From: Gossypium raimondii
Lineage: Eukaryota; Streptophyta; Magnoliopsida; Malvales; Malvaceae
NCBI RefSeq assembly: GCF_025698545.1
Contig: NC_068565.1
Location: 310,001 to 374,000 of the forward strand
Direction of reading: 5' to 3'
DNA: 64,000 nucleotides
The translations under genes were made by a program, and so were the position numbers. Of this stretch, positions 26,869-38,988 are shown one piece after another; within the stretch, counting starts at the first letter, position 1, and every line of letters begins with the position of its first letter. The notes under the pieces were generated by a model, which saw only the letters and a list, made by a program, of their open reading frames with translations, did no database searches and was not told the origin of the DNA.

Positions 26869-29399
26869 AGCTTAGCTTGTTCGCGGGTAAGTAGTAAAAG
26901 GACTCGGTAAAAAAGAACGAAAGATAGCAATCTGATGATGATACTGATAATCGAATTTCATCTTCGGAATAGGTGCGTTGCCGTTGGTACGCAGTTACTA
27001 CAAAACATAGGTTCTTCGTAGTGCTGACATATCCCAGAACTGAAAGTTGATTGTTTATATACACATGGTGATGAATTTCAGATTATTTGCAAGTAATGTG
27101 TACAAAAAAGTATTGTTTTTGCACTTGTATGTCAGTAGGCATCATTGGCAGATTGTAGGTTTTAATTTTATTTATTTGTTTTTAAAAATGGTATTCCAAA
27201 TTTAAGGTTTTTAAATATATTTTGAGAATCATATTTATATTTCTATTTATGTTCAAATATGTTTCTATAGGTGTTTCATATTTTATGGAAAATTTGAGTA
27301 ACAGCAGGCCTATATTCTGAATTTGGATTTGAACGAGATTGTGTTAAAGCATTATAGAAACAATAGGGAAAAAAACATAATTAATTAATTAATTACAAAA
27401 ATGACTCGAGTGAATAATTACATACGAAAATGACCTGAAATCCATAGTCTGTTGGTGTCACTTGACACATCGGCAGTACCATCCCCAATGTTAAGCCAAT
27501 GATTGGCTTTTTAAAAAAAAGAAATTATTTAAATGCCGTCATTGTGTCAAGTGGCGTCAATATGTATTTTTCGTAATACTCGTGAAAAATGAGTATTCAC
27601 GATGGAGAAAAAATACTATTTTTTTAATGAATGCTTTTGGTATGTTAATTCCAATTAAATTTCACTTAACTTTCTTTTTTGTTATTCGTTTCTCTCATTC
27701 TTCTTTTCACATGTCGCTTTTGTTTTTATTTTTTATTTTTTTTTTCAATTAAAGATTTCAGCGGTCATACTCAATAGTCACCGATGCTACCGTTTACGGT
27801 GGCCTTTTATGTCGATTCAATGTCAAAAAAGAGATTTTCTCTTTCTTGTTAACTTCTCCGATTTAGATCTCTCAATAGCTGATTCTAAATCTTCTAAAAC
27901 AATGACCAAAGCTTTGAATTATTTTTTCATGTATTTTTTGGATATTATTATTATTAATTAATTAAGTCAGGTTATTTTAAAAAACCAACATTCAGAAATT
28001 GTAAGAACTGAAACCTTTGGAATTTGTTTTGAAAGCTAATTATTTGGCTAAATGGAGATTTATTTTACTACAAAAAGAAGAAGAGAATTTCTGAAGAAAT
28101 GCAGAATTTTCCTATACAAAATTTTAAAATAACAAAATATATAACTGAAAATCACTTTCTATTGCATAGCTTTTATATACGAACAGTTGTTCTTATTTCA
28201 CACAATAACATAATTTCAGAACTTTCTATAAATATTTTAACAATTCAGCTATTAAATTTTGTTGGAATCGACCCAATTAAACAACAAGTAAAAAAATAGC
28301 GGAATAAATTGAGAAATTAAACACACAAATTTAACGTGAAAAAGCCTCTTAAAAAAGGATAAAAAACCACGGGCAAAGATAATTTTACTATAATGGCAAA
28401 AAAACGAAGAGTATAAAAAATGGAGATAAAAATTAAACCCCGAAAACCCGAAAACAAAGAACCCTCAAAACGTAAACATAAAATTCTCTAAATGTATTAT
28501 GAGTTATGATCTCTAATGGGTGTATTTTCTAAGATTGTAAAAGAGCCTATTTATAAGCTAAATTCATAGGTCAAATAATAAAAAATAATCTAGACTAATT
28601 TGAGCTTAATTGAAACAAATAAATAGAGTTTAACTGAAAGATTATTTCTCAAATTTGACTGAAATAGAGTCATACTCCACAAATTTAAAGAAAAATTTAA
28701 ATGGATTTGATAAAGTTTTTTAATTTAATATGATATTTCTATCATGTTAATTTAAAATATTGTTTATATCATTATATTTTTAATGGTTGAACTTTTACAT
28801 AAATAAATAATTAAAAAATAATTTATTATTTCAAACTTGACATACATTATTTAATTTACGTCAATAAAACAAATAAAATTTTATATTAATTTAAAATACT
28901 GTTTATATCATTATATTTTTAATGGTTACAATTTTTACATAAAATAAACAATTAAAATTTTAATTTATTTCAAACTTTAACATACGTTATTTTATTTACG
29001 TAAATAAAATGAGAATAGTGTGTAGAACTGCATCTTAACTATATCCATAAATCAGTACAGGTACAAATTGATGATCATCAAGCAAATATTAGATCCATGT
29101 CATTCAACCAAAACAGACCACTATTAACAATCAACAAATTAAACATCACAACATTAATCTTTATAATTTTATGTAATTGTTAGGGTAGTTACCACTATCG
29201 GTCCAAAACTTATTTGGGTTTGGGCCGATGCCGATCCAAACTCATAAGGTCGCAAATTGAGCTTGCATGATGGGTTCGCAGACTGAGTTCATAGGCAGAG
29301 CTCGCTTGTTGAGCCGACTCCCCTATGAAGTTATACATGCATGAGAACATGTAACACATGTTAAATTTGGAATATGATACGTGTATGTATGCATGGAAT
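26869..29399. other. Gene-free stretch between RER1 remnant and KCS array
   Basis: Contains a 'gtgtcacttgacacatcgg' repeat-like segment near 27460-27570, the 'aacgtgaaaaagcctctt...ccacgggcaaag' motif at 28330-28375 (family of 16130 and 35457), and two similar AT-rich blocks at about 28730-28870 and 28880-29010, both with 'tttatatcattatattttta'. No gene was found. Confidence 0.4.
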
Positions 29400-29777
29400 C
29401 TACTTATAGCATGTCATCCCAACAAACAGTATCCATATAATATAAATAGACAAACATCACCAGGAGAAGGGATCAGAGAGAAAAGTACCTCAATAATACT
29501 TATTAAAATTTAAAATTTAAGTTCAGCTGTTAAAATTATTTCATTAAATTGAAGTTAATTACAATTTCACTTTTTTAGTTATAAGTGTTTTTTCTCTATT
29601 TGAAAATGTCACACCAACAAATTAATAGTGTTAACAATTGTATTTGAATTTTGAAATCTGAAGAATAAATGAATTAAATTTCGAATTTGTGAAAAGTACA
29701 TAAAATATGACATATTTCAACCTAAAAATTCAAGCACTCAAAATAATAAACATTGAAAATCGCTTTGATTAATCCCA

Positions 29778-31259
29778 TTACAGGCTAAGCTGCACTGGAT
29801 ACCTATGAATGCAACCTTCCCAGGGACTATTACATGATGGCTTAACATTCTTGAGTGCCAACCAAACTGCACTGTTACATTTGAAACCGCTCCCGAAAGC
29901 GATCTGCCAAATCCGATCCCCCTTCCGCATCCGACCCTTCGCTTCTATATAGGCTAGCTCGTACCAAATCGAACTCGATGAGGTGTTACCGAACCGGTGA
30001 AGCGTCATACGAGAAGCTTCAACATGTACCTGGAGAAGGTACAAATTCTTCTCGAGCTCACCGATCACGGCTCTCCCACCGGCGTGTATACAAAAATGTT
30101 CAAACGCGAGCTTGAAATCCGGGATATAAGGCTTGATTTTAGCATTGATCAACTTGTTGGCAACTAATGTGACAAAGAACAAGATTTGTTCACTTATGGG
30201 AAGAACAAGGGGACCTAACGTAGTAATGTTGGACTTAAGTGCATTACCAGCAATCGTCATCAAATCTTTAGACAATGAAACACCTGTTTTCCCAATATCA
30301 TCTTGTTCTTGTCTGACACAGTTAAACGCCTCATCATTAGCACCGCAATGTGTACGTACCACATGAATAAGTTTATACTTGCTTCTTCGTCGGTCCACTG
30401 ATTTATTCGATAATAAAACCGCAGCACCACCGATTCGAAACAAGCAGTTTGGTAACAACATTGCTTTTTTGTTACCAAAATACCAATTTTGTGTAATATT
30501 TTCAGTACTAACAACAATGGCATAATTGTTCCGATGAACTTGTAACATGTCTTTAGCTAAATCAACAGATATAACACTAGCACTACATCCCATACCACCA
30601 AGATTAAAGCTTTTAATATTACCCCTCATCTTATACTTGTTGATAATCATTGAAGATAATGAAGGTGTTGGATTAAATAAACTACAATTAACGACAAGAA
30701 TCCCAACATCTTTTGGCTTAACATTAGTGTTAGCAAAAAGGGTATCTAAAGCACCAAACATTACCTGTTCTGTCTCTTGTCTTGCAGCCTCCATTGATGG
30801 TTTTGGTGGAAGACAATGCATTGCTTCTGGTGCACATGTTTCTTCTCCAAGCCCTGATCTTCCCAAAATCTTGTCTAAAAACACCAAAGAGGTCTCATCA
30901 AAACAACCCATTAGCTTACAATGTTTCATGAACCGGTCGTGTTCCATTTTTAGCTTCGAAGGAGGGAGATAACAGGCATAATCCACCAAATAAACGGATC
31001 TTTTTCGGGTCATAAAGTAAACGGTCGACCCGACCAAAACGAAAGCCGACAACACGACGACATAGACAAGGTTATGTTCAAGGTGAAGCCATGTTTGGTG
31101 GATGTCATTAAGGCTTAACCTCGATGCTTGAACGATTATAACAGCCATTAAAGGGACTAAACAAAGCTTTAAAAGGTGTGTTATGAGATAATGGTAACCA
31201 AGTTTAACGTACTTTAATTTAAGTACCCTATTGTTTGAACTGTTTTTTTCACCATTCAT
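29778..31259 (-). CDS. 3-ketoacyl-CoA synthase, KCS4-like (copy A1)
   Basis: Single exon, 493 residues. KCS catalyses the first, rate-limiting condensation of malonyl-CoA with long-chain acyl-CoA in the ER elongase that makes very-long-chain fatty acids for waxes, suberin and sphingolipids. Two N-terminal membrane helices (about 23-45 and 63-83) precede the FAE1/CUT1 domain. The catalytic triad is Cys225 (GGMGCSAS), His392 (HFCIHAGGR) and Asn425 ([11 protein letters not shown]), at positions matching FAE1 Cys223/His391/Asn424. I chose Met at 31259: an in-frame Met 37 codons upstream exists only because a poly(A) run in the leader keeps the frame open, and A2 lacks that continuity. Compared with A2 it has about 10 substitutions, including D400G in the usually conserved VIDELEKN. 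Similarity to Arabidopsis KCS4 is judged by eye. TATATATAG lies upstream. Confidence 0.93.
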   Translation of the reverse strand: MNGEKNSSNNRVLKLKYVKLGYHYLITHLLKLCLVPLMAVIIVQASRLSLNDIHQTWLHLEHNLVYVVVLSAFVLVGSTVYFMTRKRSVYLVDYACYLPPSKLKMEHDRFMKHCKLMGCFDETSLVFLDKILGRSGLGEETCAPEAMHCLPPKPSMEAARQETEQVMFGALDTLFANTNVKPKDVGILVVNCSLFNPTPSLSSMIINKYKMRGNIKSFNLGGMGCSASVISVDLAKDMLQVHRNNYAIVVSTENITQNWYFGNKKAMLLPNCLFRIGGAAVLLSNKSVDRRRSKYKLIHVVRTHCGANDEAFNCVRQEQDDIGKTGVSLSKDLMTIAGNALKSNITTLGPLVLPISEQILFFVTLVANKLINAKIKPYIPDFKLAFEHFCIHAGGRAVIGELEKNLYLLQVHVEASRMTLHRFGNTSSSSIWYELAYIEAKGRMRKGDRIWQIAFGSGFKCNSAVWLALKNVKPSCNSPWEGCIHRYPVQLSL

Positions 31260-31384
31260 GGTGATGGATGATTCAGAAAAAAAAAAAAAGAACTGGGTTT
31301 TAATTTTTTTCTTGAAAAAGCTAAAAGATTTGATGGAAACTAGTTGGATTTTTTCGCTTGTTGTGAACAAAAGGGGGTATATAA

Positions 31385-31393
31385 CTATATATA
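31385..31393 (-). promoter_or_regulatory. TATA box of KCS A1
   Basis: On the minus strand TATATATAG lies about 126 bases before the start codon, within 'ATTATATATAGTTATATA'. The same arrangement precedes A2. Confidence 0.6.
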
Positions 31394-32312
31394 ATGGACA
31401 AAATTAAGAGTTTGTAATGAAAATTTTGTGGGTGTTTAAAGAGGGTTAATGAAGCAATTACTGCAAAGACCGGCCGCCATTAAAGAACAAGAGGGTGTTT
31501 AAAGAAAATTTTGTGGAGTTGGGGCGTTGGGCGTTGTGCGAATCATCTTTGAGCTTTGAGTTATCGTTTTTATGCATTTATGGAGTTCCATTGACAATTA
31601 CGGACATTTACGGTCTAAGTAAAATTAGGTTCGAAGTGTGAAATGAGTGAAAATGTATTATAACTATTAACTGGATGAGAGTTTAATTATTAGGATAGTG
31701 ATTAGACCTTCTAGTAATTTTAAGGAATTCTAATTTTCGAGATGTGTTTGACTAACAACGTGACTAGCGCGACTCGAACTAAGGTCACACTTGAAGCAGT
31801 GAACAGTTTTAGTCATTAGGTCATCATAATGGTTTAAAGCAATCATAAATTTTAAGCATAATGACGAATTTAACTATGCTTACCTCTTTTCTCAATTTAA
31901 TCTTTACTATTTTTTGAGCTACATTTAGTAATTAACATTTTAAAAATAGTTAAATAATTTTTAATAGAAATACTGATTAAAATTATAAAATATTAATTTT
32001 ATATTAATAAAATAATTAACTCAAAAAATTAATGTTTTAAGCAACATATGACAGCTAAATTTAACTCAAAAAAAATACCAAATTAAAAAATAAAATAAAA
32101 ATTAAAGTCAACTAATGGTAGGGTTTCTACCATGGTGATCAACTCAATTTCAAAGGTCAAAGACGACGGCAAATATAGCACTATTATTAATTACATATTT
32201 TGGCATTTCAAACATTAAATTTTTTGGGTGTGAACTTTTCCAACCAAAATTTAATGGTTTCTTAATGGTTGTAGACATTATTATGGCATGCACAAGTCAG
32301 ATTCAATAACTC

Positions 32313-35071
32313 GTATTTAATTAAATTAAAGTATTATTTCACTATTTCAAATTATTTTATTTTCATTTCTTATTTTTCAACAATAGTTATTTCAATTTGC
32401 TTTTCTTCACTTGGATTTTTACATCATCTCATACTATCAAAACCATTTCATGAACTATATCAGTATCTATTTCTTGAACCCGTGGTTCATACATTTCATT
32501 TCCATATCTCAATTTAATATCTCATTTCAATTCGTATTCAAGATCATTCAATAAAATTTATATTATCAAAATTATTCATTTACCCTTATTAACTTGGCTC
32601 GGACTTTGGCGGATACACGGATCCAACCAAACACACCAGTACGGCACATTGTGCCTAAAACAGTACATAGTATCTGATCAGTATACGACACATAAGTGCC
32701 TGGAATGACACACGAGGTGCCTGAAATACGACAAATAAAGTGCTTGATATACGACACATAAAGTGCCTGATCGGCAAAGCCGATAGATCCCGTACTCTTC
32801 TAAATCCTATGGCATGCCAACTATATCAGACTTAGCCCGACTAGTTAATAGGGTATTCCAATTCTTAATTAAATCTCAATTCAGTCACAATTTCTCACAT
32901 TTTCAATTGAATCATTTTCCACTTTTCAATCAATTTTCAATTCACATATTCCTAATTCAATACACTTTCTCAATTCAATATCCATTTCAATTATTCACAT
33001 ATAATCACAATTCAATTTAATTTCTTACAATTCAATACTAATACTTACCGTGCATATTAACTTAAAATTCAACAATTAATAATAATTAAATTCGAATTCT
33101 AGTAATACTAACCGTAATTCCTCGATTTATTCTTCGTCCACTATCTCTTTCCCTTCTTGGCCGATGTTTCCGGCACGACATCAGCTACGTAATTAAAACA
33201 ATTAAAATTTATCAATAATTACAATTTCACATTCAACTTTTACCCAAATTCCCAAATTAGTCCAAAATTTAAGCTAGTTTTATTTTTATTTTTTTTACCA
33301 AAATTATCTCCATATTTTCGTTTAATTTCTTCTACAAACTTATTTCAACTCTTCAATTTCACTCAAATCCCTGATTTTTTTAAATGTAGTAAAATTTTAC
33401 TCTAAAAAAATAACACAAATTCAACATCAAACACCCAAACAAAACTCTTTCAATTAAAAGACTTCAAAATATCTCAATGACATATATATAATTCTCTCAT
33501 ATTTATCCACTAACCAAAACTCATAAAATTAATGGACTATTTATTTAAATAGTCCCTTATTCTAATCCCATTTTGAAATTTAATACTAATTAACTTAATT
33601 AAACACTAATAATTAAAATTATTAAACTATCATTCTGCTCATTTCTAAAACGACTCTGTAAATTTTAATCTCAATTTCATATACCATTCAATTCAATACC
33701 TTTAGCTACTTATTTACACTTTTACACATTTGCCCCAAAACATTTACATCCTATACAATTTAATCCATCATATCAACGAAGTTAATTCCACCATTAACAC
33801 ATAACCCACTATTGCCGAATACTTAGCACCATACTAATTTAATTTATAGCATTAAACTCCTTGAAAGCTAATACTAACAAAACTCATGGTACAAAATATT
33901 TAAATTACTCACCAAACTTAGTAATTCAACTCAAATTTCCAGCACAAAGAACAATCCACCAAAACAGTCCCTAGACTTAGCAAAATTAACAATCTAACCT
34001 CCAATTCTATTAAAACAACCCCTAATTCTTTCATTTATTCAACATAATCAATGTCTTGAAATCTAATAACTTCCAAAATTTCAACATAAACCATGAAATA
34101 TTTTGTTCTAAGTTTCTAAAAAACTCAAAAATTATAAGAAAAAGACTTAAATTGACTTATCAATTCAGCTTGGACCCTCAAAACCTCAATTTGCCCTTTT
34201 CTTTCTTTCCTTCTTTCCATCACTGTTTCGTTTGCCTATTCTGTTTCTATTTCTCTTTTTCTATCTTTTATTTCTTTTATTTAATTAGTTTAATATAATA
34301 ACAATAAAATAATAAAATAATATTATTTACTTAAATAATAAGTAAATATGTAATGATTACTAATTTCATTTTTCCACATGTTATGTATCATACATTTGTA
34401 AACCTTTTTTATTTAAAATATAATAATATAATATAATTAATATAATTTACAATATAATAAAATAATAATAATATACATTATCATTAAATAATATATTTAT
34501 ATATTTAAAACATTAAAAAATCTAAGATTTTTATCATGCATATGCCGGCTCAACTTTAGAAAAAGGCATAATTCCCTATTTGGTCCTTTTAACTTTTCTT
34601 TAATCTATAATTAAGCTTTCACCCTGTTGCAATTTATTCCTTTTTCTTAATTAACCTCAATTTAGACAAATTCACTTAATTAAAATCTAATTAACTACAT
34701 AACTAGCTTCGTAAATATTTATAATAAATATTTACTTATTAATATTTACGAGTCTGATTTACCGAAATGGAGTCCCGAGAATGTACTTTTTTTTAATTTG
34801 GTCCTTTTTAATCAATTAACCATCGGAACATTAAAATTTCTTAACGAAACTTTAATACCACCTTAACTCAGTTTATAGTATCGAGGTCTCAATACCTCGT
34901 TTTCGACCCAATTTACCTAAGAATTTACAAAATTCACTAATTCAAAAATATTTCTAAAATCACGCTTAACTTATAATTATAATTATTAATTAATAAATTT
35001 TTTTCTAATTTTTTCATCGGATTTAGTGATCTCGAATCACTATTCCAACACTACTGAAAATTGGGCTGTTA
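32313..35071 (-). mobile_element. LTR-like segment (probable solo LTR or LTR remnant), minus strand
   Basis: Homology with the second KCS block stops near 32312. On the minus strand the segment opens at 35071 with TGTAACAGCCCAATTTTCAG and GTGATTCGAGATCACTAAAT, the start typical of a plant LTR beginning TG. It contains short tandem words at 32660-32775 (CGACACATAAGTGCCTG and AAGTGCTTGATATACGACAC, four variants), as seen in large LTR elements. No gag or pol was seen. The other end is not resolved and no target duplication was found, so the left border is approximate. Confidence 0.5.
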
Positions 35072-35135
35072 CACTTTCAACCTTTTAAATAGATGTAGTC
35101 GAAACTCCTCTTGTATCATTCGATTTTCAACATTA

Positions 35136-35545
35136 GTGAATTTCTCCTTCTCTACCCGTAGTTTTTCCTGAAAACATTTTCTACATAAAATCTGTGTGTT
35201 TTATTTTTCTTTTCATTGATAAATATAACAATAATAATCATAATTAAATATTAAAATGTATCACAGCATGCTGGCTCAGTAGCTTCATTTACAATAACAT
35301 AATCACCATCTATTAATGGCATTCAATGAACTTATTTAATGATTTTGTTACTTCGCCAAACTTTTTATGAATTAAGATTAATAGTCAAAACAAGATTTTG
35401 AAACATTTAGGTCACGAGTCTATAATAATATATGATGGGATATAAATGTTATTTTATATCAATGAAAAGAAAAATAAAACACACAGATTTTACGTAGAAA
35501 ATACTTTCGGGAAAAAGCACGAGTAGAGAATGAGAAATTCACTAT
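35136..35545. repeat. Inverted repeat of about 85-90 bp arms in the KCS B1 3' flank
   Basis: The arm at 35136-35221 ('ctacataaaatctgtgtg', 'ttttatttttcttttcattg') is the reverse complement of 35457-35545 ('caatgaaaagaaaaataaaa', 'cacacagattttacgtag', 'aaaatactttcgggaaaaa') with a few mismatches. The spacer holds a partial copy (35222-35330) of the gene-proximal flank at 35692-35805, ending 'acaataacataa.caccatct'. The B2 flank lacks this structure, so it was added after the block duplicated. Confidence 0.65.
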
Positions 35546-35900
35546 GTAAAAAATGCTTGCCTTACTGTTGGCCTGCGAGGTAAATGTCCCAAAATCTTTA
35601 TTGACAATATATAATTTTGACTATTAATTTTAACTCGAAAAAATTTTAGTAGTGTCTCCAAGTTGCTAAATAAACTCGTTAAATGTTATTGATAAATTTA
35701 CTAGGCGTAAATATAATAGTAATAATCATCATTAGATATTAAAATCTCTAGCTCACGGCATGCTGACTCAGCAGCTTATTCATTTACAATAACATAACCA
35801 CCATCTAACATAATTAAAAGACGGATTAATTTTGTTTAACTAAAACGACACCGTTACACTACTAAAATGAACATCGAACATTGGCTACTAATTAATCCCT

Positions 35901-37406
35901 TTACGGATTGAGCTTCACTGGATACTTGTGAATGCAATCTTCCCAAGGGTTACCACATGAGGGCTTAACATTCTTGAGGGCCAACCAAACTGCACTGTTA
36001 CATTTGAAACCGCTCCCGAAAGCAACTTGCCAACACGATCCCTTTACGATCCGACTCTTCGCCTCCATATAAGCCACTGCGTACAGATCGAACTCGATGA
36101 GGTGTTACCAAACGGTGGAGCGTCATACGGAGGCCTCGACATGTAATGGAGAAAGTTGCATATTCTTCTCGAGCTCATCGATCACGCCTCCCTCCGCATG
36201 GATACAGAAATGTTCGAACGCGAGCTTGAGATCCGGAACATAAGGCTTGATTTTGGCATTGAACAACTTCTTGGCAACTAATGTGACAAAGAACAAGATT
36301 TGTTCACTTATAGGAAGAACAAGGGGACCCAATGTAGTGATGTTGGTCTTAAATGCATTACCAGCAATTGCCATCAAATCTTTAGACAATGAAACCCCAA
36401 TTTTCCCAACATTATCTTCTTCTTGATAGACACATTTAAATGCTTTGTCGATAGCACCACAATGTGTCCTTACCACATGAATAAGCTTATACTTACTCCG
36501 CCCTCGATCTCCAGATTTATTCGACAACAAAATAGCAGAACCCCCAAGTCTAAACAAACAATTCGTTATCAACATCGATTTCTCAGTCCCAGCATACCAG
36601 TTCTGTGTCATGTTCTCGGTACTAAAAACGACCGCGTAATTGTTCCGATAAACTTGCAACATGTCTTTTGCAAGATCAATGGCTATAACACTAGCACTAC
36701 ATCCCATACCACTAAGATTAAAGCTCTTATTATTACCCCTCATCTTATACTTATTGATAATCATTGCCGTTAAAGAAGGTGTTGGATTAAACAAACTACA
36801 ATTAACGACAAGAATCCCGACATCCCTTGGCTTAACATTAGTGCTAGCAAAAAGGGTATCTAAAGCACCAAACATCACCAGTTCTGCTTCTTGTCTTGCA
36901 GCCGCCATAGACGGTCGTGGGGGAAAGCAATGCATTGATGGCGGCGCGCCGGTTTCGTCTCCGAGCCCTGACCTTTCCATAATCTTACGTAAAAACTCCA
37001 TAGTGGGCTCATCGAAATCGGCCGCCTCCTTGGCATATTCCATGAAATACCGGTGATCGGTTTTGAGGTGTTGTGGAGGGAGGTAACAAGCGTAATCCAC
37101 CAAGTAAATGAATCTTTTTCGGGTCATAACATAAACGGTCGACCCGAAGAGAAAGATAGCAGAGAAAACGACGACGCTGACGAGGTTATATTCAAGCTGA
37201 AGCCACATTCGGTGGATGTCATCAAGGCTTAACCTCGATGCTTTAATGATAACAGCCGCCATTACAGGGACCAAACAAAGCTTCAAAAGGTGACTTATGA
37301 GATAATGATAACCAAGTTTAACGTACTTTAATTTGACACTACGTAAGAAATCAGGCAATCTCCTAGGTTGCAGGACCTGAACCCCATTTTTTGAACTATT
37401 TTTCAT
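35901..37406 (-). pseudogene. 3-ketoacyl-CoA synthase, KCS4-like (copy B1), 3' frameshifted
   Basis: The sequence is nearly identical to B2. It opens at 37406 with [20 protein letters not shown] and is open for 427 codons, then leaves frame just after HVEAS and stops at 36123. Cys236 (SGMGCSAS) and the His403-equivalent (HFCIHAEGG) are present. The third catalytic residue, Asn436 of B2 in LHRFGNTSS, falls after the break. Against B2 the stretch 36030-36200 carries about ten small indels, mostly single-base losses (for example CATACGGAGGC against CATACGGGAGGC), while the preceding 1.1 kb shows substitutions only. The remainder down to 35901, the position of the B2 stop, is recognisable in other frames. 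It is either a young pseudogene or a place where the assembly is wrong. Confidence 0.85.
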
Positions 37407-37486
37407 GATGTCGGGTAGAAAGGAAACTTACTTTTTCTAAAAGATTGATGAAGTGAATTGGGTTTCGTTTGTAATGAACAAAGGGA

Positions 37487-37502
37487 TATATATACATATA
37501 TA
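37487..37502 (-). promoter_or_regulatory. TATA region of KCS B1
   Basis: Alternating TATATATACATATATA about 80-95 bases before the B1 start codon, conserved with 47460-47475 in front of B2. Confidence 0.5.
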
Positions 37503-37595
37503 ACGACCGGCGGCCATTTAAGAACAAGTAAGAATGTTAGGTTACTGATATTCAACATATATTACTGACTACGATAGTAAAAGATAAAAAAATTA

Positions 37596-37745
37596 ATTAT
37601 AATTTCACATAATATCTACTCTTTTTGGCACTACCTATAGCTTCTTTCCATCCCATAAATTGGAGAATAATATCTTTCAGTGCACTTGAATTCAAAGTCT
37701 TCCTACATGAAAACTATGCCCATACCAATTGAGTTAATACTCAAT
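37596..37745 (-). mobile_element. tRNA-derived SINE copy 5 (B1 5' flank)
   Basis: The minus strand has the family words: TTAACTCAATTGGTATGGGC (A-box region), GAATTCAAGTGCAC (B-box region), TTATTCTCCAATTTATGGG. The copy at 47570-47718 occupies the equivalent site before B2, so insertion predates the block duplication. Confidence 0.55.
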
Positions 37746-38988
37746 CAACTATAATTTTTTAATTTTATAAAAAATTATACAATATATTTTACTTTTTTAA
37801 GTTTTTTACAACATGTATTTGATTTAATTTTGTAAAAAATAATATATATATTTATGTATATATATCATAAAACAGAATTTAAAAATTCATGATGGGGAGG
37901 GGCAATCAAGTAATCCATTTCAAAGTCGGAACAAAAACATCATATAAAGCTCAGAGCGGGAAAAGTTCAAGTATACAAAAAAAACTTCGGGTTTTCTTGA
38001 ACGGTCTAAATGATTAATCAAAGAATAACATGTGATATACCATCAATGAATACCATTATGATACATCATTACTAGGTAAAAAAACTTATAAATAAATATT
38101 AATAATTTTATTTAAGTATAATTAAATATTAATCATAATTATTATATTTTTTTCCTCAAGGTTAGGTTTCGAGCTTATGATTTAAGATTTAAGTTTTATA
38201 TAAGGTTTCGGATGTGAGCTTAGGATTTTGGGTTTATAACTAGCTTTAAGTTTTGAATTTTAAAGTTTAAAATTTATGTTTAAAATAAAATTATTAATAT
38301 TAAATATCTATAACTCATTCATTATTTTTTTACTTCAACGGCAATGAGCAAGGTCAAAATTTATTTTAGGGGTGCAACTTTATTATTATACTAATTTAAA
38401 ATTTTTTAAAAACAAAAGGTGTTATATAGAATTTTTTATTTTTTTACGGGGAAAAAGGCAATTGCTTACCCCTCCCTCTATCCCTTGTGATGAGATGCGT
38501 TATTATTGAAGAACCCGTAGATTGTTTCAATTACAAGTAGAATATATACGTGCATGAGAACGTGTAATACATGACTATATGCATGGAGTTTACTTAGCAT
38601 GTCATCTCAATGAACAGTTTCTATATAATATAAATAAACAAACATCACCAGGAAAAGGGATCAGAGAGAAAAATACCTCAATAATATTTTTAAAATTTAA
38701 ATTTTAAGTTCAACTTCTAAAATTATTTGATTAAATTGAAGTTAATTACAATGTCACTTTTTAGTTATAAGTGTTTTTTTCTATTTGAAAAGGTCACACC
38801 GATTTAATTTAATAGTGTTAACAATTGTATTTGAATTTTAAAATTTAAAAAACAAATAAACTAAATTTCTGAAAATAAAAGTACAATAATTAAATATTTG
38901 TGAAAAGTCCAGAAGGTATGACATATTTCAACTTAAAAATTCAAGCACTCAAAATAATAAACATTGAAAATCGCTCTGATTAATCCCA

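Noticed and set aside
31260-31370. 37-residue N-terminal extension of KCS A1
   Set aside because: It depends on a poly(A) run in the leader staying in frame, is rich in Phe/Lys, is not supported by the A2 copy, and precedes the family-typical start MNGEKN. It also lies at the expected transcription start downstream of the TATA box.
31735-31830. Minus-strand AGTTCGAGTCGCGC resembling a B box in the KCS A1 flank (also 41320 in A2)
   Set aside because: Duplicated with the KCS block, with no paired acceptor stem; no evidence for a functional tRNA.
36423-37056. Plus-strand open frames opposite the KCS genes (also 30133-30972, 39344-40183, 46396-47029)
   Set aside because: They recur at the same place in every KCS copy as antisense shadows of the conserved coding strand and show no family of their own.
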